Origin: Cephalopachus bancanus
Taxonomy: Eukaryota > Chordata > Mammalia > Primates > Tarsiidae
Direction: 5' to 3'
Length of the DNA stretch: 64,000 nt
Assembly (NCBI GenBank): GCA_027257055.1
Contig: JAPVLO010000053.1
Location: 10,558,001-10,622,000, forward strand
Positions within the stretch are counted from its first letter, which is position 1. Every line of letters begins with the position of its first letter. Below are positions 20,651 to 32,140 of the stretch, one piece after another. The position numbers and the translations under genes are program-made. Below the pieces are notes generated by a model, which saw only the letters and a list, made by a program, of their open reading frames with translations, ran no database searches and was not told the origin of the DNA.

Positions 20651-20899
20651 TTGTTACCCAATAAATCAAATTACAAACCCATATATGCATATTAGCACTT
20701 ACTATGTGCCAACTGCCATTGGGTTGCATCAGTAAACAAGACACATGCAGAGCCTGTCCTCAACTCTTCCTTGTGCCATGAAGGAAAAATGGCACCTCCT
20801 GTTTACATTGTTCTTTTGGCATTTGGCTGAGTCTCTGCTGTCATCTCTGCCTGCCAATCCCTGTATCCTTAGATTCCAACAGAATCTTTTGTTAAAAAC

Positions 20900-21060
20900 C
20901 CACCCTGTGCAGGAGTTATCTCATTTAATCTTTACTGCAAAATTGTTGTGTTTCTTCATTTCTCAGATGATAAAACGAAGCTTCAGAGAAGTTAAAGATC
21001 TTGCCCAAGATCACACAGCTGGTATATGATCACAGGAGGTGAGCAGGCAGCCAGTTCTCA
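20900..21060 (-). repeat. MIR, antisense
   Basis: CTCATTTAATCTTTACTGCA, TTCATTTCTCAGATGATAAA and TTGCCCAAGATCACACAGCT. Antisense MIR. Confidence 0.75.
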
Positions 21061-21781
21061 GCCTGCATGTTTCTGCCATGTTCTTCTGCCTGGGTAGTTC
21101 TAGAGCTATGGCTTAGCCCTATGTTTATCCACGATGACACCACCATTGCTTGTAACGAATTTTATAGTGTGACACAAAGTATTAGGACCTTGAAGGCACT
21201 GTGTCCTCTAACACAACTCCTTTGTAGAAAACCTTTGGCTATTTCCAAAGCAAAATCCACCTTCTGTGTTCTCTCATTGTCTAGCTTCTTGCAAGTACCC
21301 TTATTCCAGGCTTTTGGTTTTATGGCCTTTTCCTTCTTATTTTTACCAACAATTCCTGGGTCCAACAGACCTATGACATAAGTGAGATCTTATTACAATT
21401 GTAATTTAAACGAAGAAGTCAAGTAGGCTAAGAGAGCTTAATTTCCTTACTCACACTCAGGCATAGTAGTATAAAGATTTGGTTTCAGCACTTCTGCTGC
21501 AAATATTCTATTCCATTATTCCTTATTGCCACCTCACTGCCATTTCTGCCTATGGACTCTTGCAGCAGGTAAGTCCAATTCGCCTCATTTTGTGGGCGAA
21601 CACTGGCTGATTTCAGTGGTTTCTTGGAGCTCTGTGTTGAGAAGAACTCTGAGGATAGACTCAATGGAGATAATGTCCTGACTGATTAGGGATGTCTGCT
21701 AATTGTGGAGAGGGAAGAGTCAGGCCAAGCATTTGCTGTTTTAAATGTCTATATTATCTCTTGGATGACATAATATAGAAG
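21061..21781. other. Unclassified DNA
   Basis: No coding region or named repeat recognised in about 720 bases. A short frame of 104 codons at 21067-21381 has no recognisable domain. Confidence 0.4.
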
Positions 21782-22428
21782 TGTCTTAGTCCATTTTGTC
21801 CTGCTATAACAGAACACCATAGACTGGTTAATTTATTTATTTTTATTTTTATTTTTTTTTGAGTTGGAGTCTCAGACTGGAGTGCAGTGGCCACTCCCAG
21901 CCACTGCAGCCTCGACCTGCTGGGCTCCGGCGATCCTTCCGCCTCAGCCTTCCAAGTAGCCGGAATTACGGGCATGTGCTACCAAGCCTGGCTGATTTTT
22001 TGATTTATTGTAGAGATGAGGTCTCGCCAAGTTGCCCAGGCGAGTCTCGAACCCGCGGGCTCAGGCAATCCATTCACCTCAGTCTCCCAAAGCATGGGAT
22101 TACAGGCTGAGCCACTGAGCCCAGCTGACTGGCTAATTTATAATGAACAGAAATTTATTTCTCACAGTTCTGGGGGTCCAAAATCAAGTTGCCAGCATCT
22201 GGCGAGGGTCTTTTTGCTGCATCATAACATGATGGAAGACATTACATGGTGGAAAGGCAAAGAGCAAGAGAGAACAAGAGGAGATGAAACTCATTCTTTT
22301 ATAAAAGCATCAATCTGACCCACAAGGGCCAAACTCTCATGGCCTAGTCACCTCTTAAAGGTCCCACCTCTTAATACTGTTACAGTGGCAATTACAAGTT
22401 TTGGAGAGGACATATATAAACCACAGCA
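21782..22428 (-). repeat. MaLR-type LTR, antisense, interrupted by an Alu
   Basis: Left end TGTCTTAGTCCATTTTGTCC, continuation AGAAATTTATTTCTCACAGT and right end ATATAAACCACAGCA. The insertion duplicates CTGGTTAATTTA (21824-21835) as CTGGCTAATTTA (22129-22140), a clear target-site duplication. Confidence 0.82.
21842..22127 (-). repeat. Young Alu of the local lineage, antisense
   Basis: T-run then GAGTTGGAGTCTCAGACTGG, linker TTTTTTGATTTATTGTAGAG, and left arm GAGTCTCGAACCCGCGGGCT. Nearly identical in structure to the copies at 25684 and 61855. Confidence 0.93.
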
Positions 22429-22654
22429 GGAAGCATCTAGCACAGCGACTTGGGTGTAGTAGAAACTCAGAAAATGTTTGTGAGATCTTTGTTGACTTCA
22501 TAGGTCTGCTTCTAGGAGGAAGAATAATGAAAGGCAATTCCTTTAAAACACCCACCTCTCACATTAATGGGGGCTTAGGGTTGATTCTGGGAATAGAAAT
22601 ACTATACCAGGGACTAAACTTTTAGGTGACATGGTAAAATGCAAAAAATTGAGA

Positions 22655-22870
22655 ATTTGGGGTCAGTATCTCTGGGTTTGAAATCTCTTTCTTATGTGGT
22701 AGCTGTGTGACCTTAAACACATTGCTCAAATGTTATGCCAATTTGTGCATCTGTAAAGTGGAGACAGTAATGGTATTTATCAAATAGGTTATTGAGTGGG
22801 TTAAATGAGATAATGTATAGAAAAGTAAATAGCACAATTTCCGGCATATAGAAAGTATTTCATAGACATT
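22655..22870 (+). repeat. MIR, sense
   Basis: CTCTGGGTTTGAAATCTCTT, GTAGCTGTGTGACCTTAAAC, GCATCTGTAAAGTGGAGACA and GGCATATAGAAAGTATTTCA. Near full length. Confidence 0.82.
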
Positions 22871-23604
22871 AACTATTAAAAGTATGACTCATGAAATTCA
22901 AGGCACATAGAACACACTCGAAAACGTTTGTTCCCTCCCTTTCCCTTTCCTCCTATTGCAAGAAATCAGGCATGCACGAGAAAAGGGAAAAGTTTCTTGT
23001 CTGCCCTGAATTCTCCAGCTGCAATGCAGAATCTGTTAGCTGCATGTTTAGGACTTGGGGGTACCATGGAGATATGGGTAAAACTTGCAGTTGCCCAGAT
23101 GACAAGGACAAATCATGACATGCTCCCTCCAGTGAAACGGTTCTTATAGATGGCCCTGCCAGTAGGGGTAGTGAGAGATTGTACCCTGGCCCCTGGGGTT
23201 ATTTGGGACAGTTGCAGAAAGACTTCCAGTGCACACTGTTGGGCCTCTCTGCTGTTCCTAAGCACCTCTTGGTCCCGCCTGGTATTCTCACTTTCACTTT
23301 TTGATTCTGTTGGTCAAATTGCAGTTGGTTCAGAACTGTGTTTTGGGCAACCCAGTTGGCAGAATGGAAGGTCTTGGTGAGATACACAGGGTGTCAAGAA
23401 AGGTGGCTAAATTGCTGGATGTGGAGTCTTTCAGGCAGTGCCTGTGGAGTCTGAAAACTTTTAAAGGCTGGGGGGTAAAAGGATATCTAAAAGATTTGTT
23501 TGCACTATTTTGCTCACTCTGCCTTCTTGAAGGTACTCACAATTGTTTCATGTCCCTGTGACTGTTCCAGATTTTTTTATTTTGTGGAGTCTTATTTAGA
23601 ACTA
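22871..23604. other. Unclassified DNA
   Basis: No supported gene or repeat recognised. Confidence 0.4.
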
Positions 23605-24020
23605 AATTTAAGATTGAGACTCGCAGGACTTGACGGCAAAAAGTGCAGGTTTATTCACCTATTCAGGCCTGGGTTCAAATTATGATGCTGCCACTTTTTT
23701 GCAGTCTACCTCAGACCAAATAATTAACCCTTTTCTCATCTGATCTGTGATGTGGGTTAATGATACCTCCCTTATAGCTTAGTTGTCAGAAAAAAAAAAT
23801 ATATATGGGAAGTATGTATCCCAGGGCATAGCCCAGAATAGTTGATGGGAGCTGTCTTAATATTACTGCCCAAGCGGATTTTCTGGGCAGAGAAGAAGAT
23901 TTTGTTCAGGGCTCAGAAGATATGGTTCTCATTCAGGCTGAATGAGCTGAATAGTCACCAACTTCCCAAAGCCCTACTTCCTGTGGAGATAATAAAACCA
24001 CTTTGCCTATGTTACCAAGT
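23605..24020 (+). repeat. Copy A of a 416-420 bp local direct duplication
   Basis: AATTTAAG...TTACCAAGT aligns end to end with 26133-26552, with scattered substitutions. It contains a sense MIR (about 23660-23850: GTTCAAATTATGATGCTGCC, GCATAGCCCAG) plus 170 bases of non-repeat-like DNA, so shared family membership does not explain the match. Confidence 0.95.
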
Positions 24021-24104
24021 TGTGAAAATCAACAACATAATAGATGAGAAAGGTGCATGGTTAACTGTAAAACATTATCCAAGTGGAAGGTGATTTTTTT
24101 GTGG

Positions 24105-24462
24105 GTGTCAGATTTATTGAGGAATAAATCACATGTAATAAGAGTCACCTTTTAAAAGTGTATAGTTAGATAGGTTTAGACAAATGCCTATAGTGGTATA
24201 ACCATGACAGTGGTCCAGATATAGAACAGTTCCATTACTCTACAGATTTTTTTCATGCCCCTTTATGGTAAATTCCTTCATGCAACTACTAATTGACTTT
24301 CGATCATGATAGTTTTGTCTTTTGTAAAATGTACTAATGGAATCACAAAATATATAGGTCTGACTTCTTTTACTTAGTATGATGCTTTTACGGTTCATCC
24401 ACACGGTTGTGTGTATCAGTAGTGTTTTTTTCCTTTTTATTGAGTATGATCTCACTGTGTGG
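24105..24462 (-). mobile_element. L1 3' fragment, antisense, interrupted by an MLT1-like LTR
   Basis: ATTTATTGAGGAATAAATCA, TGGAATCACAAAATATATAG and TTTTACTTAGTATGATGCTT match the antisense 3' end of old L1. The match stops at TGTGTGG and appears to resume at TATGGATAGACATTTT (24843-24875) after the LTR. Confidence 0.75.
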
Positions 24463-24842
24463 TGCTATGGGCTGAAATATGTCCTCCCCAAATTTGTATG
24501 TAGAAGTACTAACCCCCATTGTAATGAGTTTTGGAGATGTGACTTTGGAAAGATAATTAGGTTAATATGAGGTCAGGAGGATGAGGCTTTTGCAATAGAA
24601 TTATTGCCCTTATAAGAAGAGACACCAGAGTGTGCTTGCCCCTCCACCCCCTCTCTGCCATGTGTGAATATAACAAGAAGGCAGCCATTTGCAAGCCAGG
24701 GAGAGGGCCCTCATCAGAACCAAACCATGCTGGCTCTCTGATTGTGGACTTTCCCACCTCTAGGACTGAGAGAAAATAAACCTCTGTTACTTAAGCTACC
24801 CAGTTTATGATATTTTGTTTTGGCAACCAAGTTGATTAAGAC
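24463..24842 (+). repeat. MLT1-like LTR, sense
   Basis: TGCTATGGGCTGAAATATGT, CCCTTATAAGAAGAGACACC, GAGAGGGCCCTCATCAGAAC and an end GTTGATTAAGACA give a complete LTR of about 380 bases inserted in L1. Confidence 0.85.
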
Positions 24843-24875
24843 ATATGGATAGACATTTTTTAAAAAGAAACTTTG

Positions 24876-25683
24876 GTATTTTTCAAAAAAATTTACATTT
24901 TTCATATTAATTCCTTTAGCACATACTAAATATTTTATTATAAATATGCTCATCACAAGATAACCACAACATTGAATAATATAAATTCAGATCTCTGTAA
25001 TTGTAAGACATAAAATTTCAAGTGCTATTTTGACATATTTGACCTCACAGTGACCCCAAATTCCTCACTGTGAGTTTCTATGCTCTTAACAAATATGTCC
25101 CCCACACAAAGGGAAAGTTTCCCCACCCATATAATTCATTTATCAATTGAAGCAGCTGTACCTCACCTGGTCCTCACACTAATGGTTTCACTTTCCTGCC
25201 AACTCAGTGAGTTATTCAAACAAAAGAATCACAATCTCCCATGGGAATTAATGGTTTCCTCACCCTCATGTGACTGCAAAGTTTCTCTCCTGCAGACCTT
25301 GGTTCTTCACTCTGCTCCCGAGCACAAACTTGTGTGGCTTTCTACTCTGCAATGTCCTCCTTCCCTGGGCTGTGAGTCTATTGAATTGCCACCAATCTCA
25401 TGTGTCCTGTGTCAGGTGTTATGTGTTCAGCTACCTTGTACTATATAAGGCAGGGGGTCTCTCTTTCACCAACAAGGTGAATAGGAAGTGATCAGAACTG
25501 GCACACAGCAGATTTTGTGGTTTGGTAATAGGATTTTAAGGTCATTTAATAATCTCACTGGTCATCTTTATTCAAACCTTTAGTGATATATTGAGCATGA
25601 CCCTACTTACAGATAATGTTAAAAAGCTTGATTTGTGGGTCTTTGAATTTGAGGCTCATTTAAATGATACCAAGAAGGGGATT
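24876..25683. other. Unclassified DNA with a possible LTR-like segment
   Basis: No gene seen. Section 25080-25500 includes CTTGTACTATATAAGGCAGG, a TATA-like box followed by pyrimidine-rich sequence, and could be an unrecognised LTR. Ends are not visible. Confidence 0.35.
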
Positions 25684-25964
25684 TTTTTTTTTTTTTTTTG
25701 AGTTGGAGTCTCACTCTATCGCCCAGACTGGAGTGCAGTGGCCGCTCCCGGCCACCGCAGCCTCGATCTGCTGGGCTCGGGCGATCCTTCCGAGTAGCTG
25801 GAATTACAGGCATGCGCTACCACGCCCAGCTGATTTTTTGATTTATTGTAGAGATGAGGTCTCGCTGCCCAGGCGGGTCTCGAACCCGCGGGCTCAGGCA
25901 ATCCACTCACCTCAGTCTCCCAAAGGCGCGGGATTACAGACTGAGCCACCGAGCCCGGCTTAAG
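25684..25964 (-). repeat. Young Alu of the local lineage, antisense, with target-site duplication
   Basis: T-run, GAGTTGGAGTCTCACTCTAT, linker TTTTTTGATTTATTGTAGAG and GGGTCTCGAACCCGCGGGCT. Flanks AAGAAGGGGATTTTT occur at about 25673 and 25966. High CpG content indicates youth. The right arm has a short deletion near 25790. Confidence 0.94.
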
Positions 25965-26132
25965 AAGGGGATTTTTAAAGACCTTTATATCCCTGTCCTT
26001 TCCAGAGAGCCACAAAACCCTTAGACCAGTAATAGCCAGAGACTGGGAAGAGACTTCCTAGGACAAGGTTAGAAAGACCTTCATGGTAGAAGGAACATCA
26101 GTAACGGAGATACATTGGAACATTCCTCACTC

Positions 26133-26552
26133 AATTTAAGTTTGAGAAGTGCAGGGCTTGATGACAAAAAGCACAGGTTTATCCACCTATTGATAACCTG
26201 GGTTCAAATTATGATGCTGTCACTCTCTTGCAGCCTACCTCAGACCAAATAATTAACCCTTTTCTCATCTGATCTTTAAAGTGGGATAATGATACCTTCC
26301 TTATAGCTTAGTTGTCAGAAGAAAATAAAAATATATGTGGGAAGTATGTATCCCAGAGCATAGCCTAGAATAGTTGATGGGAGCTGTCTTAATATTACTG
26401 CCCAAGCAGATTTTCTGGGCAGAGAAGAAGTTTTTGTTCAAGCCTCAGAAGACATGATTCTCATTCAGGCTGAATGAGCTGAGTAGTCACCAATTTCCCA
26501 AAGCCCTACTTCCTGTGGAGATAATAAGGCCACTTTGTCTACTTTACCAAGT
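26133..26552 (+). repeat. Copy B of the local direct duplication
   Basis: Aligns with 23605-24020 throughout, with an offset of 2528-2532 bases. Differences are mostly transitions plus small indels. Confidence 0.95.
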
Positions 26553-26714
26553 AAAGTAGGATATGATTACCAGGATATGATTCAAACTGGCTTCGGTGTT
26601 TCCAGTCATGGTCCTTGTGAATTCCGAGAGTATATCCCATGAACAGGGGCAGGGCAAGGATCAGTGAACTAAAGAGGAGTGTCTACTCTAATCATTGACT
26701 GAATTTTCCTCTTC

Positions 26715-26741
26715 TTAGCCTCTCATGCTCAACTCTGGAGA

Positions 26742-26791
<50 letters not shown>

Positions 26792-27145
26792 TGCTCATGC
26801 GATTATGGAGACTGGCAAATCCAAAATCTGCAAATCCAAAATCTGCAGGGTAGGCCATCAGGAGACCCAGGGAAGACTGGATGTTGCAACGCAAGCCCTA
26901 AGGCTGTCTATCAGCAGAATTCTTTCTTTCTCAAGGAAAGTCAGTCTTTGTTCTGTTCAGGCCTTCAACTAACTGATTGATGCCCACTCACCAGATTTTG
27001 AGGGCAATCTGGTTTATTCAAAGTCCACCAATTTAAATATTCATGTTATTCAACAAAATGCCCTCACAGAAATATCCAGAATAACATTTGATGAAGTATT
27101 TGGGTTCTGTGGTCTAGCCAAGTTGACACATAGAATTAACCATCA
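26715..27145 (-). repeat. Ancient LTR-like repeat, antisense, with internal (GA)n
   Basis: Contains (GA)n at 26745-26788, TTCAACTAACTGATTGATGC, GAGGGCAATCTGGTTTATTC, CCCTCACAGAAATATCCAGA and AAGTTGACACATAGAATTAA. I recall this order from a common mammalian LTR-type repeat but cannot name the family securely. A 16-bp direct duplication (CAAATCCAAAATCTG) lies near 26817-26848. Confidence 0.55.
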
Positions 27146-27269
27146 AGGTCCCCACCCTCAGCTGTTGGGCATGACCAGAGGAAGCCATGCCACCTGGCTG
27201 CCTGGATTCACTTTAAATACAAAATCTTAAAATGGTTTCTCTGTCCTGAAAGGAACATTGCACTTCAGA

Positions 27270-28965
27270 CACTCTTCTTGAACTATCCACGCTCCCTCCT
27301 CTGTTGTCCTCCCCCACCAGTGTGCATAGTTTGTAAGTCCCTGAAAACACAGAGGGTCAGATGTGAAGTGACCCCTCTCTTCACTGCAACCTAAGTACCC
27401 ACCTGTATCGGGACCAATTCCTCACTTTTACAATTACAATTACTCTTGCAATTACATTGGTTACGATGAAGGAAGGGTTCATCTTTCTACCAAAGGACAT
27501 CCTCCCACGAGGACTCTGGCCTTCCTCCCCCTTCTTTCTCAAGACCTCAGTCGTTCTGTTAGCTCCTTCCTCTCCTCCATCATTCATCTCTCTGCACAAT
27601 CACTCTCACCACCATACACACATATTCCAGCTTCCTGATCTTAAAATAGCCTCACTGGACGCCGTGTTCTTCTACAGGTAGCACAGTTTCTAGGCTTCCC
27701 AGAAAAACTAAACTTCTTGAAAACTCTCCTTCTCATGTTGTCTTTACTCATCAACAGTTCCATTAGGGTTTTTACTTTTACTATGCACCTAAAACCTATG
27801 TTTCTGCTTTTAATATGCACCTATGTCAGTCTCCAGCAATCTCCATCTCCTCCTGCAAGTGGCCTCTGATAGTGTCCCACACAACTGGCCACGCTCTGCT
27901 TCTTGAAGCATTCTGCTCTCTTGGTTTTTGGTCTGCCTTGGTTTTCTTCTTACCTCACAGGCTGCTCCTCCTGTCACCCTTACTGTCTTCTCTAACTGAC
28001 CTCTGGTGTTTGGGAATTTCTTGGGGCTTGGCCCCGAGTCTCCTGTTTTCTCTCTCCTCACTCTATCCTTAGTGGCATCCTTTCTTCCTCTATACCCAAA
28101 TGTCATCTCTCAAATGAGGACTCCCAAAAGGTTTCTTTAAAACCTGTCTCCCTACCCTCTGTCCCTCACTCTATAAATGGCACCACCATCCACCCAGTCA
28201 CTTGAGTCAAAAATATTTGAGCTGCTGTGATTCCTTTTTTCCTCTCATTACAGCCCCTTTCCCCAGTTTGTCATATACTCAATCCCAGTCATTTTGCCTC
28301 ACCTCCATTATGATTACCTTAGTCTCAAAAACCTTGTCAGGAGGAGTTTTGCAAAGCCCTTGCTCTCCTCATTTCTACATCTATTCTCCTACAGTCTGTA
28401 TTGAACACAGCAATAGTGTCCTTATACATGATATATAGAGCATATACTATATATAATATATATCATCTTGCCACTCTTCTGCTAAGCCTTTTTATGGCTT
28501 CCCATTGCATTTATGATAAAATTCATCTCCTTATCACAGCCTACATGAGCTGGCTCCAGTCTGCCTCTCTCTGCTGTCCTCTCTTTTGCTCCCTATGCTT
28601 CGGCCCACTGGCCTTGTTTCCAGTCTGGGAACACAACACCTGTGCCCTTTCCCAACTCAGATTTTCACATTCTTTCTTCTTTCTGGAAGGCTCATTCATC
28701 GATTCCTTCTCATACTGTACTTTTCAGCTTAGTAGTCACCTCGGTGTCTGTCTTTCCAAAGTGACCCTATTTCAAGTGGTCCTCCTTCTAACCTCCTTCT
28801 TGACCATTTCCACCACAGCACCATGTTTTGTAATTATTTATATGCTTTTTGTTGAATCCTAATCCTCCACTATAGTGCTATCTGTGTGACAGCAGGGCTT
28901 TGCCCTTCTTGTGTCCCTAGCATGTAGCACAGCACCTGGCATAAAGTAGGTGCTCATTGAGCACC
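27270..28965 (+). mobile_element. Long L2 LINE fragment, sense
   Basis: About 1.7 kb follows the L2 ORF2 to 3' end order. It runs from a C/T-rich coding relic near 27500-28120, through GCTTCCCATTGCATTTATGA, to the terminal TAGCACAGCACCTGGCATAA, AGTAGGTGCTCATTGAGC. L2 encodes a reverse transcriptase, but here only short frames remain and no motif is intact. Confidence 0.75.
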
Positions 28966-29059
28966 TGTTCCTGGCATTAGTAAACATACTACAAGTCCTT
29001 AAGGTGCTTGTGATCTAGCCCAGAAATGGGGATGCTGGAGGATTTGGTGGGAAGTGGAT

Positions 29060-29150
29060 TTCCCTCTAGGCTCTGTCCTGGTGGGCTATGTGACCTGGGA
29101 CAAACCACTTCTTCTTTCTGGGCATCAATCTCCAAGTGCAAGTCAGGCAC
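29060..29150 (+). repeat. MIR fragment
   Basis: GGGCTATGTGACCTGGGACA then CTTTCTGGGCATCAATCTCC, a decayed MIR core. Confidence 0.5.
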
Positions 29151-29289
29151 ACAAACAACCTCCCACACCCTACAAAACGGAGCAAATCACAAAGAGAAGA
29201 TGAAATGTCAAGGTGGGGCAGAGTCTGCACCTTTTAATTTCATTGTCCTCCCTGGAATAATAGCCTCTGAGAAGATGACACATTTATAA

Positions 29290-29760
29290 CAGTGATGCCA
29301 CACATATTCTCAGGACACCACATTGAGGAGATCTGTGCATCCCTCTAGTACGGTTACTTGTTCTCCCCGCTGTTTGCACAGAGAAGTGTCTCTTACTATT
29401 GTAAATTACCAAGATAATTTTTGCAATCTCCTGGGACCAACGGAAGCCAAGAAAATTAGCAAACATCTAATTATCCCTGGTGGTAATCAGTTGAAAACCC
29501 CTCCTAGGATTCTGGGCATTAAATTCAAATGGGCCAAGCTGCTCATATTTGTTAAATCTCTCTTCTTTAATCATCATTAATCACAAGGCACATATAACTG
29601 ATGGAAAGTTTTAGTGACAAGAGACAGGAAAAGCCAGAAGGACGTCAAATAATACTGTTGCTTGAGAAATAGAAAGATAATCTGCAGGAGCCGCTAAGAG
29701 AGAGAATTAGGAATCAGGGAAAAATTTTGAGTGCTAAAGCAAATGATTTTAATTGCACCC
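29290..29760. other. AT-rich candidate conserved non-coding segment
   Basis: No gene or named repeat. Homeodomain-type ATTA motifs cluster (CATCTAATTATCCCTGG, TTAATCATCATTAATCACAA, GCATTAAATTCAAATGGGCC). Enhancer character is a guess from composition. Confidence 0.3.
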
Positions 29761-30889
29761 TTAATTTCAGCCTTTCTTATTTCTGCTGGAGCTTATCTTG
29801 CTAAAGAAGATGTAAAGCACATTTTTTAAAGTTATGTAAGAGGTAAGCTTCCTTTCAGATTTTTTTAGGGGGATACATTCAGAATGAATAGGGTCAGGGA
29901 AAGAAGGGCAGAAAAGGGTGGAGGAGGATGTGTGCTTGCCAAAAAAAAGGATCAAATATTACTCACAAAAACTTTCCCTGGGTACCCCAAACTAGGGTTA
30001 AATGTGGGTCACAATTATGTGATAAAACGGTGTTTTCCCGAATTACCTTTCTCTGCTCAGTGGAAAATTCAGCCCCATTCAGATTTCTCTCATGTGGTGG
30101 AAGGAGTACTTGGGTGTCCACACTTGCCTTGGGAAGTTGTTTGCTTGATTGCCTGAGAGTCTAGAATTTCCTACTCTCCTGCTGATGAACTGCTCACACC
30201 AAAAGAGACCTTTCTGCTCCTAATTTTCACAGAGATACACTCTTTTATTGCAGTCCCTGTGTTCAAAGACTCAGATCTTGACGAGGGGACTGGAGTTGGA
30301 CCCTCTGAGTGATCGACTCTAAGAACTATTTCGAGTCATTCCTCTCTGCCTTTGCCCCTGGTGTGGCTTGTGTGTCCACTTGCTGTCTTTTCTGAGCTTG
30401 AGTTCTTCCTAGAGGTGCCCCAGCCCCTCACATAGGTTTGGAGATGCCTCCTGCACTGGATCCGCAGACTTCCCAAGTCTTATTTGAAGCCCAAGTAAAC
30501 ACAGCTTCTGTGCAAGCTGAGCCCCTCTCACAGCAGTTTGTTTTTCCATTTCATCCTTTCTAAGGGTGCTCAAAAGCTTCATTGAGCAAAGAATATCTCA
30601 ATGGGCAAGTATCAAGTGGGCAGGTATCAAGTGGGCAGACAGCAGCTGCTGTTACCCCAGCCAGAGCTTATGTGTTTTGGAACTGATCAGAAAGACGGGT
30701 ACAGCCAGGATTTGTTAGGGTGCTTTCTGCTTTCTCTTCAACGATGCTCAAGTGCTGAGTTGGAAAGACCCCAAAGAGGAGGAAGGAAATTGGAGGAAAA
30801 AAATAAGAGTTTTTATATAACACTTATAAGACTCCCAGGCCCCGTAAGCCAGTCCTCTCCCTCTGGATGCTCACTGTGGAGTGTGGCAC
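29761..30889. other. Unclassified DNA
   Basis: No supported gene or repeat. A small tandem duplication of AAGTATCAAGTGGGC type lies at about 30605-30637. Confidence 0.4.
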
Positions 30890-31456
30890 TGTATCAGTTC
30901 ATTTTTCATTGCTATAAAGGAATATCAGAGGGTGGGTGGTTTATAAAGAGGTTTATTTGACTCACAGTTCTGCATGGTGCTGGTATCTGCTGGGTTTCTG
31001 GTGAGGCCTCAGGAAGCTTTAACTCATGGTGGAAGGCGAGGGTAGATAGCAAGTCACATGGTGAAAGTGGAAGCAAGAGAGAAAGAGGGGGCGATGCCAG
31101 ACTCTTTATTTATTTGTTTGTTTGTTTATTTACTTTTTTGTTTACTGTAGAGATGAAGTCTTATTATGCCACGCAGGCTGGTCTCGAACTGCTGGGCTCA
31201 AGTGATCTTCCCACCTCGCCTCCCAAAGTGTTGGAATTACAGGCGTGAGCCAGCATGCCTGGGCCTCAGGGTCTTTTAAAAAACCAACTCTCATGTGAAC
31301 TAATAGCATAAGAGCTCACTCATTACTGGGAGAACAGTATAGCTTCATTTATGAGGGATCCCCATAACCCAAGCACCTCCCACTCGATTCCACTTCAACA
31401 CTGGGGATCACATTTCAACATGAGGTTTGAGGGGGTAAACATCCAAATTATATCAC
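30890..31456 (-). repeat. MST-type MaLR LTR, antisense, interrupted by an Alu monomer
   Basis: TGTATCAGTTCATTTTTCAT, ACTCATGGTGGAAGGCGAGG, CTCTCATGTGAACTAATAGC and ATCCAAATTATATCACA. Interrupted at about 31108-31265. Confidence 0.85.
31108..31265 (-). repeat. Alu-type monomer, antisense
   Basis: (TTTG)n-like start, GAGATGAAGTCTTATTATGC, GGCTGGTCTCGAACTGCTGG and GGAATTACAGGCGTGAGCCA. Flanked by similar AGACTCTT / AGGGTCTT. Confidence 0.8.
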
Positions 31457-31779
31457 ACACCAAGTTTCACATTCCACACATTCCATTGGTCCTGTTGGCC
31501 AGGCACACATGAACCTGGACAAGTGGGTAACAAGGCCTTTCTTTTCTTGGAAGTGTTACTGAACTTAGTGACTGCACCACAGGAAAAAAGGAACGTATTT
31601 TCCCCTATGTATATATGACCCTAGTAACCCCCAAACATTCAGTGTTCCTCCAAGACCTGCACATATTGTCATGGCATCCCAGTCTGGCCTCCAGATCCAC
31701 ATTGTGTAGCTCATTTCATCTCTCCAGGAATTTCCTCTGCACACCACACACTTAGTATCTGGAAAAGTGTCCTGTACCC

Positions 31780-32140
31780 CTCACCTCCACTCCCTTTATA
31801 GTCACTCTCTTGGAAATAACGCTTCCCTCCCATCCCTGCCTGTCAAAATCCTGCTCCTCCAGCAGGTGTTTCAGCTTAAGAACTTCCACCATCAAAACTG
31901 CCTTCCCCTGCCAGGAGTAGCCCTTCGGTTGTCTGTGTCTTCCCCATAGTGCTCTAGTCCTCTTGTCGTGGAACCTGTTTTCATAGGTCATAGTTATTAG
32001 CAAACATATCTTGTCTAACTTTGTACTCGCAAAGTCCTTTAAAAGAGCTATTGATCTTATTTATATTTTCCCAGAGTATCTTGCGCACTGTTCTGCTTAC
32101 AGTAAGTACTGAAATTATATCTATTTAGTTGAATTGTTTC
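31780..32140 (+). repeat. L2 3' fragment, sense
   Basis: CCTCACCTCCACTCCCTTTA, TGCCTTCCCCTGCCAGGAGT and CAGTAAGTACTGAAATTATA with a GTTGAATTG end, the L2 3' pattern. Confidence 0.55.
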
